47,373 nt of DNA from Acidimicrobiales bacterium. GTDB taxonomy: Bacteria > Actinomycetota > Acidimicrobiia > Acidimicrobiales > VFJN01. The notes under the pieces are model-generated. The model did no database searches. It worked only from the letters and a program-made list of their open reading frames with translations, and had not been told where the DNA came from. This document shows, piece after piece, positions 32,567-40,392 of the stretch. A program made the translations under genes and the position numbers. The stretch covers positions 1-47,373 of the forward strand of contig JAUXRW010000135.1 in NCBI GenBank assembly GCA_030681555.1, read 5' to 3'. Each line of letters opens with the position of its first letter. Within the stretch, counting starts at the first letter, position 1.

Positions 32567-33561
32567 CAGGCGAACGCCTCCACCGCGTAGTACGTGAGCG
32601 CCGAGATGAGGAACGCGCCCGGGATGGTGAGGACCCACGCCCACACCACCCGCCCGGCCACGCCCCACCGCACGGCACTCAGCCGTCGGGCGGCCCCGAC
32701 GCCGACGATGGCCCCGGTGATCGTGTGGGTCGTCGAGACGGGTACGCCAGCGGCCGACGTGAAGAAGAGCGTGGCGGCGGCGGCCGTCTCGGCGGCCACG
32801 CCGCCGGCGGGCTGGAGCCGGGTGATCTTCGAGCCCATCGTCTTCACGATGCGCCAGCCGCCGGCGAGGGTGCCTAGGCCGATGGCCGTGTGGGCGGCCA
32901 GGACTACCCACAGCGGCACCTCGCCGTTGTCCGCCACGTGCCCGCCGGCGATGAGGAGGGCGAGGATGATCCCCATCGTCTTCTGGGCGTCGTTGGCCCC
33001 GTGGCCGAGGCTGAACGCCGCGGCCGAGACGAGCTGGCCCCGCCGGAACCCCTTGTTCAGCCGGTCGAGCCGTCGCACCCGGAAGAATGCCCAGCTGATC
33101 ACCACGGTGAGGATGAGGCCCACCGCGAGGCCGATCAGCGGCGAGAGGATGATGAACAGGCCGATCTTTCGCAGCCCCTCGGACACGAGCACGTCGAACC
33201 CGCCCTTGGCCACGGCGGCGCCGGCCATGCCCCCCACGAGAGCGTGGGAGGAGCTCGTGGGCAGGCCGAACCAGAAGGTGATGAGATCCCAGACGATCGC
33301 GCCCACCAGTCCGGCGAAGATCACCCCGATGGACAGGACGCCCTGCTCCACGACGTCCTTGGCGATGGTGGTGGCGACGTGGGTGCCGAACACCAGGAAG
33401 GCGATGAAATTGAACGACGCTGCCCAGGCCACCGCCTGCCGTGGCGTGAGGACGCGGGTGGAGACCACCGTCGCGATCGAGTTGGCGGCGTCGTGGAAGC
33501 CGTTGACGAAGTCGAAGCCCAGGGCCACGACCACCACGAAGATCAGCGTTGCGTCTTCCAT
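32566..33561 (-). CDS. pit: Inorganic phosphate transporter, PiT family
   Basis: A 331-residue, about ten-segment membrane protein importing phosphate with protons or sodium. The two inverted family signatures are both present: NGFHDAANSIATVVSTRVL near residue 20 and GHGANDAQKTMGI near 190. A third motif, PVSTTHTITGA, near 280 also fits. It lies 26 nt after the DUF47 protein, the usual partner of such transporters. No strong ribosome binding site precedes ATG 33561. Confidence 0.93.
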   Translation of the reverse strand: MEDATLIFVVVVALGFDFVNGFHDAANSIATVVSTRVLTPRQAVAWAASFNFIAFLVFGTHVATTIAKDVVEQGVLSIGVIFAGLVGAIVWDLITFWFGLPTSSSHALVGGMAGAAVAKGGFDVLVSEGLRKIGLFIILSPLIGLAVGLILTVVISWAFFRVRRLDRLNKGFRRGQLVSAAAFSLGHGANDAQKTMGIILALLIAGGHVADNGEVPLWVVLAAHTAIGLGTLAGGWRIVKTMGSKITRLQPAGGVAAETAAAATLFFTSAAGVPVSTTHTITGAIVGVGAARRLSAVRWGVAGRVVWAWVLTIPGAFLISALTYYAVEAFA

Positions 33562-33587
33562 TGGTCAGTGTTCGTCGCCCGTGCGGG

Positions 33588-34199
33588 TCACGCGTGCTTC
33601 AGGACGATGGACTCGACGACGTCGCCGATGTCCTCGATGGTGTTGAGTGCTCCTTCGAGCGCCTCGACGACGCCCTTCCACCGGAGCACTTCGAGCGCCT
33701 CGATCTCGCCGCTGTAGAGCCGGGAGAGGATGCGGCGGTAGACGCCGTCGCCCTCGCTCTCGAGCCGGTCGATGGCGTCGAGATGGGGTTCGACGCCCTT
33801 CATCGACTGCAACCGGCCGACGAGCGCCTCGGCCTCCACGGCCATCCGCACGAGGAGCTCGGCCTGCTCGTGCATCTCGGGCAACGTGGTGGTGACGTGG
33901 GTCACCAGAAGCAGCTGGGAGACGGTGTGGATGTCGTCGACCACGTCGTCGAGCTCCTCGGCGAGGGCGTGGATGTCCTCCCGGTCGAACGGCGTGACGA
34001 AGGTGGAGTGCAGCCGCTGGAGGATGGCCCGGGTGAGCTCGTCCCCCCGGTGCTCGCAGTCGTTGATCCGCTGGTGCCCCTCGGGCGAGCCGTCGGCGAT
34101 GACGTCACGGAGGTGTCGTGCGCACTCCGCCGCGTTGGACGCGGCTTGGTCGAACAGCGGGAAGAACTTGTCGTCAGCGGGAAGCAGCCGGAAGCGCAC
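33588..34199 (-). CDS. DUF47 PhoU-like PiT accessory protein
   Basis: A 203-residue all-helical protein of the DUF47 family, found next to PiT transporters and thought to modulate them. It opens RFRLLPADDKFFPLFDQAAS, then ECARHLRD, INDCEHRGDELTRAILQRLHSTFVTPFDREDIHALAEELDDVVDDI in pieces. It leads the three-gene phosphate operon. GTG 34199 has a leaderless-type -10 six bases upstream. Confidence 0.9.
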   Translation of the reverse strand: MRFRLLPADDKFFPLFDQAASNAAECARHLRDVIADGSPEGHQRINDCEHRGDELTRAILQRLHSTFVTPFDREDIHALAEELDDVVDDIHTVSQLLLVTHVTTTLPEMHEQAELLVRMAVEAEALVGRLQSMKGVEPHLDAIDRLESEGDGVYRRILSRLYSGEIEALEVLRWKGVVEALEGALNTIEDIGDVVESIVLKHA

Positions 34200-34205
34200 C
34201 GGCGG

Positions 34206-34211
34206 AGGCTA
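34206..34211 (-). promoter_or_regulatory. Leaderless -10, TAGCCT, of the PiT operon
   Basis: On the minus strand TAGCCT lies 6 nt before GTG 34199. Confidence 0.6.
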
Positions 34212-34266
34212 ATCCCTGCTGTTCACCGCTTGTCCAGAGGCCATCCACCGGAACGACGCGGAGCGC

Positions 34267-35067
34267 TCAGTCCCGGGACTGCAGCTTGGCGAGGAGCCGG
34301 AGCAGCTCGAGGTACAGCCAGATCAGGGTGACCAGGAGGCCGAAGGCGGCGTACCACTCCAGGTGCTTCGGGGCGCCCGCCTCGACGCCTTTCTCGACGA
34401 AGTCGAAGTCGAGGAGCAGGTTGAACGCTGCGATGCCGACGATCAGCAGGCTGATGCCGATGCCGAGGGCGGACGAGTCGTGGAGGAGGGGCAGCTCGCC
34501 GCCGAACAGGTTCACCACCATGCTGACCACGTAGACCAGCATCACGCCGAGCGTCGCCGCCACGATGCCCGCTCGCAGCTTTTCCGTGACCCGGATGATG
34601 CGGGTGCTGAAGAGGAACAGCATGACGAGGAACACGCCCACCGTGAGGCCGATGGCCTGCACGACGATGCCGTCGTACTGGTCGTTGTAGAGCTTCGAGA
34701 TGGCGCCGAGCAGCGCACCTTCGAGGATGGCGTACACGGGGGCGGTGAACCGAGCCAGGTGGGGCTTGAAGATGGTGAGGATGGCGACGCCCAGGCCGCC
34801 GATCGCCACGATCGGCAGCCACCCGGGGATGGCCAGCTCGTCGGGGCTCGAGCTGGAGCTGCTCCAGCCGAAGACGCCGGCCGCCATGACCAGCACGATG
34901 AGGGCGCCGGACGCCCACGCGACGCCGTTGAGCGTCATGGTGTCGTCTCCGGCGACCGGGCCGCGGTAGGCCGGCGCAGCGTACGCCTCGGTGGCGGCCG
35001 CCCACCCCGTTTCGGTGCCGGCTCGCTCGAAGGCCTTCTCGTTCAACGCGGGGTTGGAGGAGCGCAT
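34267..35067 (-). CDS. Bax inhibitor-1/YccA-family membrane protein (DUF4282/YccA-like)
   Basis: A 266-residue protein whose first 40 residues are polar (SSNPALNEKAFERAG). Seven or so membrane segments follow. MTLNGVAWASGALIVLVMAAG, GALLGAISKLYNDQYDGIVV and GISLLIVGIAAFNLLLDFDFVEKG are characteristic of the Bax1-I form with a long N-terminus common in actinobacteria. Homologues conduct calcium or affect proteases such as FtsH; the role here is unknown. The gene stands alone between the PiT operon and phoU. Confidence 0.88.
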   Translation of the reverse strand: MRSSNPALNEKAFERAGTETGWAAATEAYAAPAYRGPVAGDDTMTLNGVAWASGALIVLVMAAGVFGWSSSSSSPDELAIPGWLPIVAIGGLGVAILTIFKPHLARFTAPVYAILEGALLGAISKLYNDQYDGIVVQAIGLTVGVFLVMLFLFSTRIIRVTEKLRAGIVAATLGVMLVYVVSMVVNLFGGELPLLHDSSALGIGISLLIVGIAAFNLLLDFDFVEKGVEAGAPKHLEWYAAFGLLVTLIWLYLELLRLLAKLQSRD

Positions 35068-35087
35068 GCCCCCATTGTGCCCCCTGT

Positions 35088-35735
35088 TCAGCGAACTGCG
35101 CGTGCCACCCGGGCGCCGATGTGCACGGCGTGGTCGCCCAGCCTCTCGTAGAACCGGGCAACCAGGGTGGCGTCAGCGGCCAGGCCGGTGGCCACGGAGC
35201 CGCTGAGGAGCTCGGTGGTGAGTGCGGTGTGGAGGTCGTCGAGCTCGTCGTCGGCCTGCTCGAGGCCCTCGGCGGCAGGGGCGTCCCGGTCCGCGAAGGC
35301 GTCGGCTGCGGTCCGCCAGATCTGCTCGGCCACGATGCCCATGCGCTCGAGCATCCCGCGGGCGGTGGGGGTGAGCTGGGGAGCGAGGCCGCTGCCCGCG
35401 CGCTTGGCGATGTGCTCTGCAAGGTCGCCCGAGCGCTCGAGCTCGGGCACGATCCGGATGAGCGTCAGCGCGTACCGCAGCTCCCCGGCCACCGGCGCCT
35501 GCAGCAGGAGCAGCCGCTCGATGTCGTGCTCGAGCTCGACCATGAGCTCATCGATGGTCGCTTCGCCCGCCCGGACGTTTGCCAACGCATCGGTGTCGTC
35601 GGCGAGCAGAGCGAGGTTCGCGGCTGCCACCGCCTCCGACACCAGCGCGAACAGCCGGATGACCTTCTGGTCGATGGCGTCGAGCTCCCGGTGGTACCCG
35701 ACGCGCAGCGGCTGCGCGGGCGTCGGCTCGCTCAC
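35088..35735 (-). CDS. phoU: PhoU-family phosphate regulator
   Basis: A 215-residue protein of two three-helix PhoU repeats. The first contains REL, DAIDQKVIRLFALVSEAV and the second GIVAEQIWRTAADAFADRD; RIVPELERSGDLAEHIAKRA and RFYERLGDHAVHIG are the metal-binding-type signatures. PhoU represses the phosphate regulon through PhoR and the Pst transporter, neither of which is in this window. GTG 35735 overlaps the stop of the acyl-CoA synthetase gene by 4 nt (GTGA). Confidence 0.87.
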   Translation of the reverse strand: MSEPTPAQPLRVGYHRELDAIDQKVIRLFALVSEAVAAANLALLADDTDALANVRAGEATIDELMVELEHDIERLLLLQAPVAGELRYALTLIRIVPELERSGDLAEHIAKRAGSGLAPQLTPTARGMLERMGIVAEQIWRTAADAFADRDAPAAEGLEQADDELDDLHTALTTELLSGSVATGLAADATLVARFYERLGDHAVHIGARVARAVR

Positions 35736-37351
35736 GTGGAGACCTGATCGGCGGCCCAGCTCTTCAGCCGTTTGTAGTCCACCTTGCCGTTGGGGGCGCG
35801 TCCGATCGTGTCGATCGGCAGGACGCGCTTCGGTGCCTTGTAGGCCGCCAGGCGTCCCTTCACGTGGGCGATGACGTCGCTCTCGTCGAGGGCGGTGCCC
35901 GGGCGCAGCTCCACGACCGCCGTGATGGCCTCGCCGAACTTGTCGTCTGGGAGGCCGACCGCCACGGCGTCGGCCACGGCCTCGTGGGTCTTCAGCGCCT
36001 CCTCGACCTCCTCGGGGTACACCTTCTCGCCGCCCGTGTTGATGCACACGGACCCGCGGCCGAGCAGCGTGAGCGTGCCGTCCGCCTCGACCATGGCGTA
36101 GTCCCCGGGCACCGAGTAGCGCCGCCCCTCGAAGCTGATGAAGGTGGCGGCGGACTTCTCCGGGTCCTTGTAGTAGCCGACGGGCTGGAAGCCGCCAACG
36201 GCGACCCGACCGGTCTCGCCGGAGCCCGGCTCGACGGCCCGCCCGTCGTCAGTGATGACCTTGGTGTGCTCGCCGAGCGTGAACTTCGCGGTGGTGGACG
36301 TTCCGCCGGCAGTGGAGACGGACTGGCCCATGCCGAGGGCCTCGGAGGACGAGAAGGCGTCCACGATCAGCATTCCGGGGTGGTGGGCCAGGAGCGCCTG
36401 CTTGCTGGCCTCGCTGAACATCACCCCCGACGACGAGATCATGAAGAGGCTGCTGATGTCGTACGTTCCCGGTGCTGCGTCGAGGGCGCGGATCATCGGC
36501 TTTGCGAAGGCGTCCCCGACGATGGCGATCGTGTTGACGCCCTCGCGCTCGATCGTGGTCAGGAGCTCGTCGATGTCGAGGCTCCGGGACTCGAGCGTCA
36601 CCGAGCATCCGCCCGCCGACAGGACGACCAGCTGAGTGAAGAGCCCGGTGCCGTGCATCAGGGGGCACGCCGGGAGCCCCACCATCCCGGGCGCGGTGAC
36701 GGCGCCGCGGATCAGGGAGAGCTCGTCGTCCGGGTCCTCGTCCTTCACGGCCGGGTTGAGGGTGCCGACGAGCGACCGGAAGAGGTCGTCCTGCCGCCAC
36801 ATGACGCCCTTGGGCATCCCGGTGGTGCCGCCGGTGTAGAGGAGCAGGAGGTGATCGCCGTCGCGGCCCCAGGGACCGACGACCTTCGTGGTGGTGCCCG
36901 CTTGCGCGGCGGACTCGTAGGGCAGGGCCCACTCGGGGCACGACCCGCTCCCGTCGTCCACCCACAGCCACGTGTGGATGCGGGGGAGCCGCTCCCGGAG
37001 GCCCTCGATCCGCTCGGCGAACGTGCCGTGGAAGACCACCGCGACGACGTCGCCGTTGTCCCAGAGGTACGCGAGCTCGTCGTCGAGGTAGCGGTAGTTC
37101 GTGTTTATCGGCGCCAGCCCCGCCTTGAAGGTGGCGAAGACGGACTCGAGGTACTCCGGGCCGTTGTAGAGGTACTGGGCGACCTTGTCCTGCTCCGCCA
37201 CGCCGGCGTCCAGGAGGTGCTGCGCGATGCCGTTGGCCCGCCGATCGAACTCGCTCCACGTCGTGCGCCGGTCGCCATGGACCGAGGCGATGGCGTCGGG
37301 CAGCAGCTCGGCCACGACCTCCCACGTGTCAGCGAAGTTCCAGCCCGGCAT
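35732..37351 (-). CDS. Acyl-CoA synthetase (AMP-forming), FadD-like
   Basis: A 539-residue ANL-superfamily ligase that adenylates a carboxylic acid and transfers it to CoA. The P-loop is LLYTGGTTGMPKGVMW (about 170-185), followed by ETGRVAVGGFQPVGYYKDPE, LLGRGSVCINTGGEKVYPEE and the catalytic Lys523 in PNGKVDYKRL. The architecture and length are complete. ATG 37351 follows AGGGGGAA. Overlap with phoU suggests joint transcription, an odd pairing with no obvious logic. Substrate is probably a fatty or steroid-side-chain acid (inference). Confidence 0.92.
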   Translation of the reverse strand: MPGWNFADTWEVVAELLPDAIASVHGDRRTTWSEFDRRANGIAQHLLDAGVAEQDKVAQYLYNGPEYLESVFATFKAGLAPINTNYRYLDDELAYLWDNGDVVAVVFHGTFAERIEGLRERLPRIHTWLWVDDGSGSCPEWALPYESAAQAGTTTKVVGPWGRDGDHLLLLYTGGTTGMPKGVMWRQDDLFRSLVGTLNPAVKDEDPDDELSLIRGAVTAPGMVGLPACPLMHGTGLFTQLVVLSAGGCSVTLESRSLDIDELLTTIEREGVNTIAIVGDAFAKPMIRALDAAPGTYDISSLFMISSSGVMFSEASKQALLAHHPGMLIVDAFSSSEALGMGQSVSTAGGTSTTAKFTLGEHTKVITDDGRAVEPGSGETGRVAVGGFQPVGYYKDPEKSAATFISFEGRRYSVPGDYAMVEADGTLTLLGRGSVCINTGGEKVYPEEVEEALKTHEAVADAVAVGLPDDKFGEAITAVVELRPGTALDESDVIAHVKGRLAAYKAPKRVLPIDTIGRAPNGKVDYKRLKSWAADQVST

Positions 37352-37428
37352 GTGTCTTCCCCCTGGTTGCGGACGGGCGATCGTACCCCGCACCGAAGCG
37401 TGACCGTGCCGTCGAGGGAGGAGGGGTG

Positions 37429-37536
37429 GTGCGGGACGCGCCGGAGCGCGAGGGCATCTCGTACGTCATCTGCCGATGGACGGGGGGGGGGCATGGACAG
37501 CACATCATGCGGCTCGCCAAGGACCTCGCCGGCTGA
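37429..37536 (+). other. Short ORF or gene remnant with a G10 run
   Basis: GTG 37429 to TGA 37534 gives 35 residues ending HGQHIMRLAKDLAG, preceded by GGGAGGAGG that looks like a ribosome binding site. It contains ten consecutive G (37482-37491), which could slip in replication or translation. Too short to assign; it may be a remnant of a larger gene. The rest of the gap 37352-37594 shows nothing. Confidence 0.3.
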
Positions 37537-37594
37537 GAGGCTCCCGCCGCGCCGGGTTGCGCCGGCCGTGTGGCGCCGGGCCAGACTGTCCGCC

Positions 37595-37969
37595 ATGTCC
37601 GGCCTGCTGACCGAGATCGACCTCAAGCGCCACGACAAGGTGCGCGCCCACGTCGACCTCCCGGGCGTGCCCGCGGGCACCCCCGGCAAGGTCCTCGTCG
37701 TCTCCGGCGTCACGTGGATCCGCTACCGGGTGCTGTTCGACAACGGGGTCGAGGTGGGCCTGCTCGACGGTCGGCACCTCGTGCGCCCGAAGGAGTTCGT
37801 CCCCGTCGACCAGCGCGTCGAGGTCGAGGCGCCGGTCGCGGTGGCGGGCAACGGGGCCGCCGCGGAGGCGGTCGACGACGGCGCCGGTGCAGCCGACAAC
37901 GCCTTCGGCGTGCCGGCCCACCTGCTCGAGCGGTCGAAGAACGCCCGGGCTCGGCTCACCGGCGGGTAG
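37595..37969 (+). CDS. Small protein with SH3-like fold features, unassigned
   Basis: A 124-residue protein. The first 70 residues (KRHDKVRAHVDLPGVPAGTP then GKVLVVSGVTWIRYRVLFDN) suggest a small beta barrel. An Ala/Gly-rich linker follows and the tail reads FGVPAHLLERSKNARARLT. CAGACT lies 7 nt before ATG 37595, one mismatch from the leaderless pattern. No function assigned. Confidence 0.6.
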   Translation: MSGLLTEIDLKRHDKVRAHVDLPGVPAGTPGKVLVVSGVTWIRYRVLFDNGVEVGLLDGRHLVRPKEFVPVDQRVEVEAPVAVAGNGAAAEAVDDGAGAADNAFGVPAHLLERSKNARARLTGG

Positions 37970-38007
37970 ACCGTCCGCCAGGCACATCGCGACGACAGGG
38001 GAGAACC

Positions 38008-39045
38008 ATGAGGCTGTCCACGCAGCTCAACTACGCCGGCGGCATCCGCGAGGCGGTCGAGCAGGTGATCGCCATGGAGCAGGGTGGTCTCGACATGGTG
38101 TGGGTCGCCGAGGCCTACAGCTTCGACGCGGTCAGCACGATGGGCTACCTCGCGGCGCGTACCGAGCGCGTCGAGATCGCATCAGGCATCCTGCCCATCT
38201 ACACCCGCACGCCGACGCTGCTCGCCATGACGGCCGCCGGCGTGGACTCCCTGTCCGACGGTCGCTGCGTGCTCGGGTTGGGCGCGTCGGGCCCCCAGGT
38301 GATCGAGGGCTTCCACGGCGTGCCCTACGACCGGCCGCTCGGCCGCACCCGGGAGATCATCGACATCTGCCGGCAGGTGTGGCGGCGCGAGCGCGTCGTC
38401 CACGAAGGGACCAGCTACACCATCCCGCTCCCCGAGGGGCAGGGCACCGGGCTGGGCAAGCCACTCAAGCTGATCAACCACCCCGTCCGGAGCGAGATCC
38501 CGATCTACGTCGCGTCCCTCGGCCCCAAGAACGTGGAGATGACCGCGGAGCTGGCCGACGGGTGGATGCCGCTCTTCTACCTGCCCGAGAAGGTGCAGGA
38601 CGTGTGGGGCGCCGACCTGGCGGCGGGCCAGGCCAAGCGGGCGCCCGAGCTCGGGCCGCTCGAGGTGGTCGCCGGCAGCCTGCTCTCGGTGGGCGAGGAC
38701 GCCGCCAGCATCCGCGAGTTCGCCCGGCCCGTGCTCGCGCTGTACATCGGGGGCATGGGGGCCAAGGGTCGCAATTTCTACAACGACCTGGTGCGCCGCT
38801 ACGGCTACGAGGCGGAGGCCGAAGCCATCCAGGACCTCTACCTCGACGGCAAGAAGGACGAGGCGGCGCGCCTCGTGCCGGACGAGCTGCTGGAGCAGAC
38901 GACCCTCTGCGGCCCGGAGGGCTACGTCCGGGAGCGCATCGCGGCCTTCAAGGAGTCCGGCACCACCGTCCTCAACGTCACGCCGATCAGCCCCGACCCG
39001 GTCAAGCTGCTCGAGCAGGTGAAGGGCTGGATCGACGACGCCTGA
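38008..39045 (+). CDS. LLM class F420-dependent oxidoreductase
   Basis: A 345-residue luciferase-like protein. It begins RLSTQLNYAGGIREAVEQVI. It has DMVWVAEAYSFDAVSTMGYL, RVEIASGILPIYTRTPTLLA and CVLGLGASGPQVIEGFHGVP, and ends near TTLCGPEGYVRERIAAF. It is longer than the two other LLM enzymes here and resembles the family often annotated in actinobacterial lipid clusters. ATG 38008 has AGGGGAG upstream, so unlike the other two it has a true leader. Confidence 0.87.
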   Translation: MRLSTQLNYAGGIREAVEQVIAMEQGGLDMVWVAEAYSFDAVSTMGYLAARTERVEIASGILPIYTRTPTLLAMTAAGVDSLSDGRCVLGLGASGPQVIEGFHGVPYDRPLGRTREIIDICRQVWRRERVVHEGTSYTIPLPEGQGTGLGKPLKLINHPVRSEIPIYVASLGPKNVEMTAELADGWMPLFYLPEKVQDVWGADLAAGQAKRAPELGPLEVVAGSLLSVGEDAASIREFARPVLALYIGGMGAKGRNFYNDLVRRYGYEAEAEAIQDLYLDGKKDEAARLVPDELLEQTTLCGPEGYVRERIAAFKESGTTVLNVTPISPDPVKLLEQVKGWIDDA

Positions 39046-39069
39046 TCGGGCGAACGCCGCGGTGACCGT

Positions 39070-39087
39070 GCCGAGGGCGTCCTCGGC
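39070..39087 (+). terminator. Stem-loop after the LLM gene
   Basis: GCCGAGG and CCTCGGC pair as a 7-bp stem with loop GCGT, starting 25 nt after the stop at 39045. No U-run. Confidence 0.45.
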
Positions 39088-39138
39088 CTCGCGCAAGGGG
39101 CGGTGCACCAACTCACCCGCGGGCACTGCGATCTGGCC

Positions 39139-39161
39139 TGACGTGACCGGCGGTCACGTCA
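39139..39161. terminator. Perfect 23-bp palindrome at a convergent gene end
   Basis: TGACGTGACCG and CGGTCACGTCA are perfect 11-bp arms around one G (39150). It covers the last codons and stop of the reductase gene. It may be a terminator of the convergent pair or a protein-binding site; its half site TGACCG matches the operator candidate at 23961. Confidence 0.55.
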
Positions 39162-40392
39162 TGCCGGACACGTCGGCCCGGTAGGCGCCGGGGCCGCTGA
39201 GCATGCCCCGCCGCCAGCGGCGCGGCGTGGCGACGAGCGCGCGCGGGTAGTCCTCGAACAGCCACCGGGCGAAGTTGCGGCGGGTCCAGGCACTGGCGCC
39301 CGCCACCCGCACGGCCGCGCGGGCACCCTTCCGGTGGCGCAGTGCCCGGATCAGCAGCAGCGACATCTTGTGGTCGGCCTCCAAGGACTGCAGCACCGAT
39401 CGCTCGTAGGTCGCCATCGCCTGCGGCGCGACCAGCCCTGCGGCCGCGATGGCTTCGGCGGCGAGGACCCCTGTGAGGAGCGCCTGGCCGATGCCCTCAC
39501 CGGTCAGGGCGTCCGTGGCCGCCGCAGCATCACCGACGAACATCGTGCGAGCCGTGTGGAGCACCACGTCGTCGATCCGGGCCGGGATGGGCCACGCCCG
39601 ATGGGGTGACTCGGGGCGGGCGTCGGGCCCGAGGACGGCACGGATGTGGGGGCGGGCGAGGATCTCCGGCCAGAGGCGCTTCATGTCCTGGACCCGCTCG
39701 ACCTTGCCGCTGTCCCGCTGGATGCCGAACCCCACGTTGGCGCGGCCGTGGGGGAGCGGGAACGACCACACGTAGCCGGGCAGGAGGTCGGGCTCGAACC
39801 ACACGAACAGGTCGGCGGCCGCCCGCGGACCGACGTCGGTGAAGTACTGCCGGAACGCGTGCCACTCGCCGAGGTACCCCGGCGTGGCCACCCCCAGGTG
39901 CTTGCGCATCGGGGACCACATGCCGTCGGCGGCGATGGCGTAGCGGGCGTGGACCGGTCCGAGGCCCTCCACATCCAGCACCACGCGGTCGGCCCGCTCG
40001 TCCGCACCCGTGACCGTGTGGCCCTCGCGGACGTCGACCCCGGCCGCTCGGGCCACGTCCACCAGCGCGGCGTCGAGCTCCGCTCGTCGGGCCACCGCCG
40101 CGTAGGTGCCGGCGCCGCGGGGCAGCGGGAAGGTCGCCGACCGGCCCGACGGCGACGTCACCACCACGTCCTCCACGGGCTGCCAGGACGGCACGCGGGC
40201 AGGATCCAGGCCGAGGGCCTCCAGGTGGCGGAGCGCACCGGTGGTGAGCCCGTCGCCACAGATCTTGTCCCGCGGGAACGTGGCCTTGTCGACGAGCAGC
40301 ACGCTCCGCCCCGCTCGGGCGACGGAGACGGCGGCGGCGGCACCGCCGGGGCCGGCGCCGATGACCACGACGTCGACCGGTGCGACCGCCAC
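39154..40392 (-). CDS. Geranylgeranyl-reductase-family FAD protein (MenJ-like)
   Basis: A 412-residue flavoprotein that saturates isoprenoid double bonds in menaquinone or archaeal-type lipids in characterised relatives. It has VVVIGAGPGGAAAA (9-22), DKICGDGLTTGALRHLEALG (Cys45), and GDAAAATDALTGEGIGQAL. MenJ of mycobacteria reduces the beta-isoprene of menaquinone; that role is likely here but not proven. GTG 40392 shares its G with the stop codon of the VanW gene (TAGTG), so translation is coupled. The substrate-binding tail with YPRAL is also family-like. Confidence 0.87.
   Translation of the reverse strand: MAVAPVDVVVIGAGPGGAAAAVSVARAGRSVLLVDKATFPRDKICGDGLTTGALRHLEALGLDPARVPSWQPVEDVVVTSPSGRSATFPLPRGAGTYAAVARRAELDAALVDVARAAGVDVREGHTVTGADERADRVVLDVEGLGPVHARYAIAADGMWSPMRKHLGVATPGYLGEWHAFRQYFTDVGPRAAADLFVWFEPDLLPGYVWSFPLPHGRANVGFGIQRDSGKVERVQDMKRLWPEILARPHIRAVLGPDARPESPHRAWPIPARIDDVVLHTARTMFVGDAAAATDALTGEGIGQALLTGVLAAEAIAAAGLVAPQAMATYERSVLQSLEADHKMSLLLIRALRHRKGARAAVRVAGASAWTRRNFARWLFEDYPRALVATPRRWRRGMLSGPGAYRADVSGMT

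Noticed and set aside
35864-37594. Plus-strand frame running into the 124-residue protein
   Set aside because: It lies opposite the acyl-CoA synthetase; only the end from ATG 37595 is protein-like.
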